Below, in pieces: positions 7,101-14,812 of a stretch of DNA of 64,000 nt. The DNA is from Streptomyces griseoviridis. GTDB lineage: Bacteria; Actinomycetota; Actinomycetes; Streptomycetales; Streptomycetaceae. Position numbers and translations under genes: made by a program. Numbering within the stretch: position 1 is the stretch's first letter; every line of letters begins with the position of its first letter. The stretch lies in assembly GCA_014649155.1 (NCBI GenBank), contig BMSM01000014.1, forward strand, positions 1 to 64,000, given 5' to 3'. A model generated the notes under the pieces. That model ran no database searches, was not told the origin of the DNA, and saw nothing but the letters and a program-made list of their open reading frames with translations.

Positions 7101-9672
7101 GCGCAACATCGCCATGGTGACCACGGCGATCGCCAAGGGCGACCTGACCAAGAAGATCGACATCGACGCGCGCGGCGAGATCCTGGAGCTGAAGACGACC
7201 ATCAACACCATGGTCGACCAGCTCTCCTCGTTCGCCGAGGAGGTCACCCGGGTCGCGCGCGAGGTGGGCACCGAGGGGCAGCTCGGCGGGCAGGCACGCG
7301 TGCGTGACGTCGACGGCACCTGGCGGGACCTGACCGAGTCGGTGAACGAGATGGCCGGGAACCTGACCCGGCAGGTGCGGGCCATCGCGCGGGTGGCGAC
7401 CGCGGTGACCCGCGGCGACCTGAACCTGAAGATCGACGTGGACGCCTCGGGGGAGATCTCCGAACTCCAGGACTACATCAACAAGATGATCGCCAACCTG
7501 CGCGACACCACGATCGCCAACAAGGAGCAGGACTGGCTCAAGGGCAACCTGGCGCGCATCTCGGCCCTGATGCAGGGCCGGCGCGACCTCCAGGACGTCG
7601 CCTCGCTGATCATGAGCGAGCTGACGCCGGTGGTCTCCGCCCAGCACGGCGCGTTCTTCCTCGCCATGCCGCTGGTCGACGGCCAGGAGATCGCCGCCGC
7701 CCGGGAGGACCAGTACGAGCTGCGGATGCTGGGCTCGTACGGGTACTCGATGGGGTCGATGCCGACCTCGTTCCGGCCGGGGGAGGCGCTGGTCGGAACG
7801 GCCGCGCAGGAGAAGCGCACCATCCTGGTGGAGAACGCGCCCAGCGGCTACCTGAAGATCTCCTCGGGGCTCGGGGAGGCGCCGCCCGCGCAGGTGATCG
7901 TGCTGCCGGTGCTGTTCGAGGGCAAGGTGCTCGGCGTCATCGAGCTGGCGTCGTTCACACCGTTCACGCAGATCCAGAAGGACTTCCTCAACCAGATCGC
8001 CGAGATGATCGCCACCAGTGTCAACACCATCTCGGTCAACACCAAGACCGAGGTGCTGCTGAAGCAGTCGCAGGAGCTGACCGAGCAGCTGCGTGAGCGG
8101 TCGGAGGAGCTGGAGCAGCGGCAGAAGGCGCTCCAGGCGTCCAACGCCGAACTGGAGGAGAAGGCCGAGCTGCTGGCCCAGCAGAATCGTGACATCGAGG
8201 TGAAGAACACCGAGATCGAGGAGGCCCGGCAGGTCCTGGAGGAGCGCGCCGAGCAGCTCGCGGTGTCGATGCGCTACAAGAGCGAGTTCCTGGCCAACAT
8301 GTCCCATGAGCTGCGTACGCCGCTCAACTCGCTGCTGATCCTCGCCAAGCTGCTCGCCGACAACGCCGAGGGGAACCTCTCCCCGAAGCAGGTCGAGTTC
8401 GCCGAGACCATCCACGGGGCCGGCTCCGACCTGCTCCAGCTGATCAACGACATCCTGGACCTGTCCAAGGTCGAGGCGGGCAAGATGGACGTCTCGCCGA
8501 CCAGGATCGCGCTCGTCCAGCTCGTCGACTACGTGGAGGCCACCTTCCGGCCGCTGACCGCCGAGAAGGGCCTCGACCTGTCGGTGCGGGTCTCGCCGGA
8601 GCTGCCCGCCACGCTCCACACCGACGAGCAGCGGCTGCTCCAGGTGCTGCGCAACCTGCTGTCCAACGCGGTGAAGTTCACCGACTCCGGCTCGGTCGAG
8701 CTGGTCATCCGGCCGGCCCGGGACGACGTGCCGCAGCGCATCCGCGAGCAGCTCCTGGAGGCCGGTTCGCTGACCGACCCGGGGGCAGCGCTGATCGCCT
8801 TCTCGGTGACCGACACCGGCATCGGCATCGCGGCCAGCAAGATGCGGGTCATCTTCGAGGCGTTCAAGCAGGCCGACGGCACCACCAGCCGCAAGTACGG
8901 CGGCACCGGGCTCGGGCTGTCGATCTCCCGGGAGATCGCCCAGCTGCTCGGCGGCGAGATCCACGCGCAGAGCGAGCCCGGCCGCGGGTCGACGTTCACG
9001 CTGTACCTGCCGCTGCACCTCAGCGAGCTGCCGCCGCAGGGCTACCAGCAGCCGGCGGCCGCGCTGGAGGCCGGCGACCTGGTGTCCGCCGCCGCGCGGG
9101 ACGAGGAGCAGCCGGTCGAGACGCCCGCCGAGGTGAAGTCGTACCAGGAGACGCAGAACGGCCCCGCCGCGCTGTTCCGGCGCCGGCGCCGGGCGCTGCC
9201 GGAGCCGGCCGACGACGGGGCGCGGTACGCGGCGCCGGAGACCCGGCCGGCCATGGAGCCGGAGGCGCTGCCGCAGTCGGTGCGGGGCATCCGGTTCGGC
9301 GGCGAGAAGGTGCTGATCGTCGACGACGACATCCGCAACGTCTTCGCGCTGACCAGCGTCCTGGAGCAGCACGGCCTGTCCGTGCTGTACGCCGAGAACG
9401 GGCGCGAGGGCATCGAGGTGCTGGAGCAGCACGAGGACGTCGCCGTGGTGCTGATGGACATCATGATGCCCGAGATGGACGGGTACGCGACGACCACGGC
9501 GATCCGCCGGATGCCCCAGTTCGCCGGGCTGCCGATCGTCGCGTTGACCGCCAAGGCGATGAAGGGCGACCGGGAGAAGGCGATCGAGTCCGGCGCCTCC
9601 GACTACGTGACCAAGCCGGTCGATCCGGACCATCTGCTGACGGTCATGCAGGAGTGGATGCGCGGGGCCTGA
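4180..9672 (+). CDS. osaA: OsaA: giant HAMP-array hybrid histidine kinase
   Basis: A soluble hybrid kinase of 1830 residues. After a short low-complexity start come a divergent HAMP unit and ten 92-residue HAMP-type units (about 188-1107). Next are a GAF-like domain (about 1140-1285), a coiled coil rich in Glu/Gln (about 1290-1365), HisKA with phospho-accepting His1376 in 'NMSHELRTPLN', HATPase_c ('NLLSNAVKF', 'TDTGIGI', 'GGTGLGLSI') and a C-terminal receiver with Asp1760 in 'LMDIMMPEMDG'. No membrane segment is visible. The family is the osmoadaptation kinase OsaA, which works with OsaB encoded just downstream. The GTG at 4180 is preferred because GGGAGGG sits 5 nt upstream; ATG 4153 lacks one. 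The architecture parallels fungal group III osmosensing kinases. Confidence 0.93.
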   Translation: MESGAATRGTKTRAKGGQVPNNPGNQGNHGRRGQGTTVVDTASLNRLLAALVTMRDGNFRRRLTVSGDDVMAEIAAVFNEVADRNLHLTGELARVRRMVGREGKLTERLETGACEGSWATAIDNSNALVDDLVRPVSEVGRVLTAVAEGDLSPRMELRTQAPEGAGHPLRGEFLKVGRTVNNLVDQLSTFTDEVTRVASEVGTEGKLGGQARVRGMSGSWKDLTDSVNTMAYRLTAQVRDIALVTTAVAKGDLSRKVTVDVAGEMLELKNTVNTMVDQLSAFSSEVTRVAREVGTEGELGGQARVPGVAGVWKELTDSVNTMAGNLTAQVRGIAEVTTAVANGDLSRKVTVPARGEVAQLAETINQMTETLRIFADEVTRVANEVGAEGQLGGQANVPGAAGTWKDLTDSVNTVFRNLTTQVRDIAAVTTAVANGDLSQKVTVDVAGEMLELKNTVNTMVDQLSAFGAEVTRVAREVGVEGELGGQAQVPGAAGTWKDLTDSVNTAFRNLTGQVRNIAQVTTAVANGDLSQKVTVDVSGEMLQLKNTVNTMVDQLSSFADQVTRMARDVGTEGRLGGQARVDGVSGTWKELTDSVNFMAGNLTSQVRQIAQVTTAVARGDLSQKIDVDARGEILELKNTINTMVDQLSSFAEQVTRVAREVGTEGRLGGQAQVPGVAGVWRDLTDSVNGMAGNLTAQVRNIAQVATAVARGDLSQKITVDARGEILELKNTLNTMVDQLSSFAQEVTRVAREVGTEGILGGQAEVQGVSGTWKDLTQSVNGMANNLTLQVRNIAEVTTAVAKGDLSKKITVDAKGEILELVTTVNTMVDQLSSFAEQVTRVAREVGTEGILGGQAHVPGVTGIWKDLSGNVNLMAKNLTVQVRNISQVAAAVANGDLTRTVTIEARGEVAQLADTFNTMVKTLSSFADQVTKVAREVGTDGILGGQAHVPGVSGTWKDLTESVNQMASNLTGQVRNIAMVTTAIAKGDLTKKIDIDARGEILELKTTINTMVDQLSSFAEEVTRVAREVGTEGQLGGQARVRDVDGTWRDLTESVNEMAGNLTRQVRAIARVATAVTRGDLNLKIDVDASGEISELQDYINKMIANLRDTTIANKEQDWLKGNLARISALMQGRRDLQDVASLIMSELTPVVSAQHGAFFLAMPLVDGQEIAAAREDQYELRMLGSYGYSMGSMPTSFRPGEALVGTAAQEKRTILVENAPSGYLKISSGLGEAPPAQVIVLPVLFEGKVLGVIELASFTPFTQIQKDFLNQIAEMIATSVNTISVNTKTEVLLKQSQELTEQLRERSEELEQRQKALQASNAELEEKAELLAQQNRDIEVKNTEIEEARQVLEERAEQLAVSMRYKSEFLANMSHELRTPLNSLLILAKLLADNAEGNLSPKQVEFAETIHGAGSDLLQLINDILDLSKVEAGKMDVSPTRIALVQLVDYVEATFRPLTAEKGLDLSVRVSPELPATLHTDEQRLLQVLRNLLSNAVKFTDSGSVELVIRPARDDVPQRIREQLLEAGSLTDPGAALIAFSVTDTGIGIAASKMRVIFEAFKQADGTTSRKYGGTGLGLSISREIAQLLGGEIHAQSEPGRGSTFTLYLPLHLSELPPQGYQQPAAALEAGDLVSAAARDEEQPVETPAEVKSYQETQNGPAALFRRRRRALPEPADDGARYAAPETRPAMEPEALPQSVRGIRFGGEKVLIVDDDIRNVFALTSVLEQHGLSVLYAENGREGIEVLEQHEDVAVVLMDIMMPEMDGYATTTAIRRMPQFAGLPIVALTAKAMKGDREKAIESGASDYVTKPVDPDHLLTVMQEWMRGA
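4741..7500 (+). repeat. Ten tandem 276-bp HAMP-coding units inside osaA
   Basis: The marker 'LGGQA' recurs at 4800, 5076 and onward every 276 bp (92 codons) to 7284, without a single length change. Each unit reads roughly VTRVAREVGTEG..LGGQA..G.WKDLTDSVN..A..LT.QVR.IA.VTTAVA.GDLS.K, in pieces. Some neighbouring units share long identical DNA stretches, for example around 5463 and 5739. The last unit is the most divergent. Confidence 0.95.
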
Positions 9673-10015
9673 CCGCGGGGAGGGGGTGCCCGCGCGGCGG
9701 TGCCGGCGGGCGTGGGAACGTAGTACCGACGGTTGTGGCGGGACGGGTCGTGCCGCGCACGCGGTCGCTGACGCAGTGTGCCCGAAGCCGTGTAGAGGCG
9801 CGGGATCCGGGGAACCTTCTGGTCCCACGCCCCGTTTCCGCTACGTGCACAGTGACATCTCGGTGACAGGGTGTGGCGACGGGCGGGGTGCGGCTACGAT
9901 GACCGGCACAAGGACGGGCGACGCAAGGGAGTCGTCCCCGGGGGCGGCACCGGTCGGTGCCACCCCGAGTCCTGCGGACAGGGGAGGCCCCACGCCGGGG
10001 CGAGGAGGGCGGGCC
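9673..10015 (+). promoter_or_regulatory. osaA-osaB intergenic region with probable osaB promoter
   Basis: This 343-bp gap contains TACGAT at 9895-9900, a plausible -10 element that would give a leader of about 110 nt before osaB. A clear -35 is not seen at the usual spacing. No gene was found in it. Its length suggests osaB is transcribed from its own promoter as well as from osaA. Confidence 0.45.
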
Positions 10016-10687
10016 ATGGTGCAGAAGGCCAAGATCCTCCTGGTCGATGACCGGCCGGAGAATCTGCTGGCGCTGGAGGCGATCCTCTCGGCGCTCGATC
10101 AGACGCTGGTGCGGGCATCGTCCGGGGAGGAAGCGCTCAAAGCACTGCTCACGGACGACTTCGCGGTCATTCTGCTGGACGTCCAGATGCCGGGGATGGA
10201 CGGCTTCGAGACCGCGGCGCACATCAAGCGGCGGGAGCGGACCCGGGACATCCCGATCATCTTCCTCACCGCGATCAACCACGGACCGCACCACACCTTC
10301 CGCGGGTACGCGGCCGGTGCGGTGGACTACATCTCCAAGCCGTTCGACCCGTGGGTGCTGCGCGCCAAGGTCTCCGTCTTTGTCGAGCTGTACATGAAGA
10401 ACTGCCAGCTGCGCGAGCAGGCGTCCCTGCTGCGCCTGCAGTTGGAGGGCTCCGGCGGCAAGCCGGCCGGCGCGGCCACCGAGCCGGCCGGGCTGCTCGC
10501 CGAGCTGTCGGCGCGCCTCGCGGCCGTCGAGGAGCAGGCCGAGGCGCTCTCCAAGCAGCTGGGCGACGAGTCCACGGACGCCGCCGCCGTGGCCACGGCG
10601 GCGCACCTGGAGCGCAAGCTGACCGGACTGCGGCGGGCGCTGGACGCGCTGGAGCCGGGTTCGAGCGGGCAGACCGCCGCCAACTGA
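10016..10687 (+). CDS. osaB: OsaB: response regulator without DNA-binding domain
   Basis: A 223-residue protein. The N-terminal receiver domain (about 5-125) has the acidic pair Asp11-Asp12, phospho-accepting Asp55 in 'LLDVQMPGMDG' and the conserved lysine in 'YISKPFDP'. The remaining 100 residues form an Ala/Glu/Leu-rich coiled coil ('LAAVEEQAEALSKQL') with no helix-turn-helix or enzymatic output domain. It should act through protein-protein contacts. OsaB orthologues are essential for growth at high osmolarity in S. coelicolor. The start is ATG 10016 with GAGGAGGG just upstream; an open frame extends further upstream but lacks a ribosome site. Confidence 0.92.
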   Translation: MVQKAKILLVDDRPENLLALEAILSALDQTLVRASSGEEALKALLTDDFAVILLDVQMPGMDGFETAAHIKRRERTRDIPIIFLTAINHGPHHTFRGYAAGAVDYISKPFDPWVLRAKVSVFVELYMKNCQLREQASLLRLQLEGSGGKPAGAATEPAGLLAELSARLAAVEEQAEALSKQLGDESTDAAAVATAAHLERKLTGLRRALDALEPGSSGQTAAN

Positions 10688-10799
10688 GCGCCGTACGGCG
10701 GTTGCGGCCCGCCATGAGCGCCTGTCAGCACCCCAGGCGGAAGCGTCAGTTCCGGGGCGGTCGGGGGAGCGACACGAACGGGTGAAGCGAGAGGCACAC

Positions 10800-13559
10800 G
10801 TGTCCGTTGCCGTCTCCACCGGTAACCTCACACCTATGGCCTCACGTCCCTCCGCAGCCAAGAAGCAGCCCGCGAAGAAGGCGGCTCCCGCGAAGGTTCC
10901 GGCGAAGAAGGCCGTCGCGAAGAAGGCACCCCCGAGGAAGGCTCCCGCCCGGAAGGCCGCGGCGCGCAGACCCGCGCCCGCTCCGGCGCCCAACCCCACC
11001 AACGCCGTCTTCCGGCTGATCCGCGCCCTCTGGCTGGGTCTGGCGCACGCCGTCGGCGCCGTCTTCCGCGGCATAGGGCAGGGCGCCAAGAACCTCGACC
11101 CGGCCCACCGCAAGGACGGCGTGGCGCTGCTGCTGCTCGCCGTCGCGCTGATCGTCGCCGCGGGCACCTGGGCCGACCTCGAGGGCCCGGTCGGCGACCT
11201 CGTCGAGATCCTGGTCACCGGCGCCTTCGGGCGGCTCGACCTGCTCGTGCCGATCCTGCTCTTCACCATCGCCGTGCGCTTCATCCGCCACCCGGAGAAG
11301 CCCGAGGCCAACGGCCGGATCGTGATCGGCCTCTCCGCGCTCGTCATCGGCGTCCTCGGCCAGGTCCACATCGCCTGTGGCTCACCGGCCCGGGACGACG
11401 GCATGCAGGGGATAAGGGACGCCGGCGGGCTGATCGGCTGGGCGGTGGCGACGCCGCTGTCCTACACCATGACCGACGTGCTGGCCGTGCCGCTGCTGGT
11501 GCTGCTCACCGTCTTCGGGCTGCTGGTCGTCACCGCCACGCCCGTCAACGCCATCCCGCAGCGGCTGCGGCTGCTCGGCGTCCGCCTCGGCCTCGTCCGC
11601 GATCCGGTGGTCCTCACCGACGACGACGAGCGGTACGAGGAGCAGTGGCGGGAGGCGCTCCCCGCCGCCGGGTCCCGCGGACGCCGGGGGCCCGCCCCGC
11701 GGTCGTACGACCCCGACCCGGCGGAGGAGGAGGCGCTCACCACCCGGCGCCGCGGCCGGCCCCGGCGGTCCGCCCTGCCGGGGCCCGACGGGGAGCGGCA
11801 GCCGGACGCCGTGGACGTCGCCGCCGCCGCGGCGGCCGCGCTGGACGGTGCCGTGCTGCACGGGATGCCGCCGTCGCCGCTGGTCGCCGACCTCACCCAG
11901 GGCGTCGGCAGCGGGGAACGGGAGCAGACCACGCCGACCCCCCTCCCCGCGACCAAGCCGGTGCCGGGTGCCCGGTCCCAGCGGGAGAAGTCGCCCAGCG
12001 GCCCGGTCCCCGACCTCACCAAGAAGCCGCCCGCCGAGGAGCGCGAGCTGCCGCCGCGCGCCGAGCAGCTCCAGCTCTCCGGGGACATCACCTACGCCCT
12101 GCCGTCCCTGGACTTCCTCACCCGCGGCGGCCCCGGCAAGGCCCGCAGCGCCGCCAACGACGCCATAGTGGAGTCGCTGACCACCGTCTTCACCGAGTTC
12201 AAGGTCGACGCCCGGGTCACCGGCTTCACCCGCGGGCCGACGGTCACCCGGTACGAGGTCGAGCTGGGCCCCGCCGTCAAGGTCGAGCGGATCACCGCGC
12301 TGACCAAGAACATCGCGTACGCCGTCGCCAGCCCCGACGTGCGGATCATCAGCCCGATCCCCGGCAAGTCGGCGGTCGGCATCGAGATCCCGAACACCGA
12401 CCGGGAGATGGTCAACCTCGGTGACGTGCTGCGGCTCGCGGAGTCCGCCGAGGACGACGACCCGATGCTGGTCGCCTTCGGCAAGGACGTCGAGGGCGGG
12501 TACGTCATGCACTCGCTGGCGAAGATGCCGCACATGCTGGTCGCCGGCGCCACCGGCTCCGGCAAGTCCTCCTGCATCAACTGCCTGATCACCTCGGTCA
12601 TGATGCGGGCGACCCCGGAGGACGTCCGGATGATCCTGGTGGATCCCAAGCGCGTCGAGCTGACCGCCTACGAGGGCATCCCGCACCTGATCACGCCGAT
12701 CATCACCAACCCGAAGCGGGCCGCCGAGGCCCTCCAGTGGGTCGTACGGGAGATGGACCTCAGGTACGACGACCTGGCGGCCTACGGCTACCGGCACATC
12801 GACGACTTCAACCGAGCGGTGCGCGAGGGCAAGGTCAAGCTGCCCGAGGGCAGCGAGCGCGAGCTGCAGCCGTACCCGTACCTGCTGGTGATCGTCGACG
12901 AGCTGGCCGACCTGATGATGGTCGCGCCGCGGGACGTCGAGGACGCGATCGTGCGGATCACGCAGCTCGCGCGCGCGGCCGGCATCCACCTGGTGCTCGC
13001 CACCCAGCGGCCCTCCGTCGACGTCGTCACCGGTCTCATCAAGGCGAACGTGCCCTCCCGGCTCGCCTTCGCCACCTCCTCGCTCGCCGACTCGCGGGTC
13101 ATCCTCGACCAGCCGGGCGCCGAGAAGCTCATCGGCAAGGGCGACGGGCTGTTCCTCCCGATGGGCGCGAACAAGCCGACGCGCATGCAGGGCGCCTTCG
13201 TGACCGAGGAGGAGGTCGCGGCGGTCGTCCAGCACTGCAAGGACCAGATGGCGCCCGTCTTCCGGGACGACGTCACCGTCGGCACCAAGCAGAAGAAGGA
13301 GATCGACGAGGACATCGGCGACGACCTCGACCTGCTGTGCCAGGCGGCCGAGCTGGTGGTCTCCACCCAGTTCGGGTCGACGTCCATGCTCCAGCGCAAG
13401 CTGCGGGTCGGCTTCGCCAAGGCCGGCCGGCTGATGGACCTCATGGAGTCGCGGAACATCGTCGGGCCGAGCGAGGGTTCGAAGGCGCGTGACGTTCTTG
13501 TGAAGCCTGACGAACTGGACGGCGTGCTGGCCGTGATCCGGGGGGAGTCTGAAGGGTAG
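10800..13559 (+). CDS. ftsK: FtsK/SpoIIIE DNA translocase
   Basis: About 919 residues. A Lys/Ala/Pro-rich basic N-terminus precedes about four membrane segments (roughly 85-260, including 'GVALLLLAVALIVAAGTW' and 'LAVPLLVLLTVFGLLV'). A disordered linker follows, then the RecA-like motor with Walker A 'GATGSGKSS' (about 580) and Walker B 'LLVIVDELADLMM'. The C-terminal gamma winged helix ('STSMLQRKLRVGFAKAGRLMDLM') reads chromosome-orienting sequences. It moves DNA through sporulation septa in Streptomyces. I chose GTG 10800 because GAGAGG lies 5 nt upstream; ATG 10836 is the alternative and has a weak ribosome site. Confidence 0.95.
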   Translation: MSVAVSTGNLTPMASRPSAAKKQPAKKAAPAKVPAKKAVAKKAPPRKAPARKAAARRPAPAPAPNPTNAVFRLIRALWLGLAHAVGAVFRGIGQGAKNLDPAHRKDGVALLLLAVALIVAAGTWADLEGPVGDLVEILVTGAFGRLDLLVPILLFTIAVRFIRHPEKPEANGRIVIGLSALVIGVLGQVHIACGSPARDDGMQGIRDAGGLIGWAVATPLSYTMTDVLAVPLLVLLTVFGLLVVTATPVNAIPQRLRLLGVRLGLVRDPVVLTDDDERYEEQWREALPAAGSRGRRGPAPRSYDPDPAEEEALTTRRRGRPRRSALPGPDGERQPDAVDVAAAAAAALDGAVLHGMPPSPLVADLTQGVGSGEREQTTPTPLPATKPVPGARSQREKSPSGPVPDLTKKPPAEERELPPRAEQLQLSGDITYALPSLDFLTRGGPGKARSAANDAIVESLTTVFTEFKVDARVTGFTRGPTVTRYEVELGPAVKVERITALTKNIAYAVASPDVRIISPIPGKSAVGIEIPNTDREMVNLGDVLRLAESAEDDDPMLVAFGKDVEGGYVMHSLAKMPHMLVAGATGSGKSSCINCLITSVMMRATPEDVRMILVDPKRVELTAYEGIPHLITPIITNPKRAAEALQWVVREMDLRYDDLAAYGYRHIDDFNRAVREGKVKLPEGSERELQPYPYLLVIVDELADLMMVAPRDVEDAIVRITQLARAAGIHLVLATQRPSVDVVTGLIKANVPSRLAFATSSLADSRVILDQPGAEKLIGKGDGLFLPMGANKPTRMQGAFVTEEEVAAVVQHCKDQMAPVFRDDVTVGTKQKKEIDEDIGDDLDLLCQAAELVVSTQFGSTSMLQRKLRVGFAKAGRLMDLMESRNIVGPSEGSKARDVLVKPDELDGVLAVIRGESEG

Positions 13560-13821
13560 GGAAACGGCTGCGCCGGCTGGTTCGGACGCCGTGATCCATC
13601 CGCAATGCAACGGTGGGCAACCGTTTCCCCCCGACGCACGTCAAGTTGAGGAAAGCGACGAACGACCGCGTCATCATCGGGCTGCCGGGCCGGTCCGACG
13701 GGCCGTCCCGACGGCCATTCCGATGGCGTACAAAGTCCCACCGCCCGGTTGCCCCACCCGTTCGTACCCCCCCTAGACTGAACGTCCAGCACAGGCGGCC
13801 AACCGCTCGAAAGGCGCCCCC
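13560..13821 (+). promoter_or_regulatory. ftsK 3' region and promoter of the RodZ-like gene
   Basis: TTGCCC (13749-13754) and TAGACT (13774-13779), 19 bp apart, form the likely promoter, giving a leader of about 35 nt. Near the ftsK stop, GGGAAACGG (13559-13567) is complementary to CCGTTTCCC (13621-13629) across a 53-nt loop, a weak structure. No gene is evident. Confidence 0.5.
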
Positions 13822-14694
13822 GTGTCCATCGGCAACTCTCCCGGCAACTCCCCCGAAGACGAGCGTCCGTTCGCAGCCGCGCCCGACGACGTGTCCGATG
13901 GCGTTACTGCGGAAGCCCGCCCCTCCATCGGCCACGTCCTGCGGCAGGCGCGGATCGCCGCCGGGCTGACCGTCGACGACATCAGCGGCGCCACCCGGGT
14001 GCGGATCGCCATCGTGCACGCCATCGAGGCCGACGACTTCGCGCCCTGCGGCGGGGACGTCTACGCCCGGGGTCACATCCGTACGCTGGCCAGGGCCGTC
14101 GGCCTCGATCCGGCGCCCCTGCTGGACCAGTACGCCGCCGAGCGCGGCGGTGTGCCGGAGCCGACCCCCGCCGCGCCGCTGTTCGAGGCGGAGCGCATCC
14201 GTCCGGAGCGGCGCGGGCCCAACTGGACCGCCGCCATGGTCGCCGCGATCGTCGCGGTGATCGGCTTCGTCGGGTTCACCATGGTCAAGGGCGACGGGGA
14301 CGACGGCGCCACCGAGGCCAGCGTGGCCGAGGGTGCCACGGCGACCGCGAGCGCCTCCGCCTCCGCGTCCGCCGATCCCGTCAAGCCCGCCGCGCCCAAG
14401 CCGAGCGACAGCGCCATCGCCGCCGTACCGCAGGACAAGGTGACCGTCCAGGTCAGCGCCACGGACGGCCGCAGCTGGATCTCCGCGAAGGATCACAACG
14501 GCCGGAAGCTGTTCGACGGGGTGCTCGACCAGGGCGACTCCCAGACCTTCCAGGACAGCGAGAAGATCGAGCTGGTCCTCGGGGACGCCGGCGCGATCCA
14601 GCTCCAGGTGAACGGCAAGAAGATCGAGGACGACTTCCAGCCGGGCTCCGTGGAGCGGCTGACGTACACCAAGGGCGATCCCGAGGTCGGCTGA
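13822..14694 (+). CDS. RodZ-like HTH membrane protein
   Basis: 290 residues. A Cro/RodZ-type helix-turn-helix (about 35-105, 'IGHVLRQARIAAGLTVDDIS') is followed by one membrane span (about 137-157, 'AAMVAAIVAVIGFVGFTM'). Then comes an Ala/Ser-rich linker and a periplasmic-type beta domain (about 200-285, DUF4115-like). This is the RodZ layout; RodZ links MreB to the wall-synthesis machinery in rods. In Streptomyces the role is less clear. It lies between ftsK and rimO, the position of RodZ-like genes in many actinobacteria. The start is GTG 13822 with GAAAGG about 7 nt upstream. Confidence 0.82.
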   Translation: MSIGNSPGNSPEDERPFAAAPDDVSDGVTAEARPSIGHVLRQARIAAGLTVDDISGATRVRIAIVHAIEADDFAPCGGDVYARGHIRTLARAVGLDPAPLLDQYAAERGGVPEPTPAAPLFEAERIRPERRGPNWTAAMVAAIVAVIGFVGFTMVKGDGDDGATEASVAEGATATASASASASADPVKPAAPKPSDSAIAAVPQDKVTVQVSATDGRSWISAKDHNGRKLFDGVLDQGDSQTFQDSEKIELVLGDAGAIQLQVNGKKIEDDFQPGSVERLTYTKGDPEVG

Positions 14695-14812
14695 ACAGGC
14701 CGGACAAAGGGGGCGCAACGGGGACCCGGAGCGGCGGGACGGTACGGGGGCGGCCACAATCGGCCAACCCCGTCGACGGGGGCTGTCGGCGGGACGAAGT
14801 AGTCTTGAGCCC

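Noticed and set aside
3877..9828. Minus-strand open frame of 1983 codons
   Set aside because: It is antisense to osaA. Its His/Gly/Arg/Val-rich periodic product mirrors the 276-bp repeats, and it has no ribosome site or family motif.
13613..13969. Plus-strand frame across the ftsK/RodZ-like gap
   Set aside because: It covers the RodZ-like promoter and overlaps that gene out of frame; no start signal.
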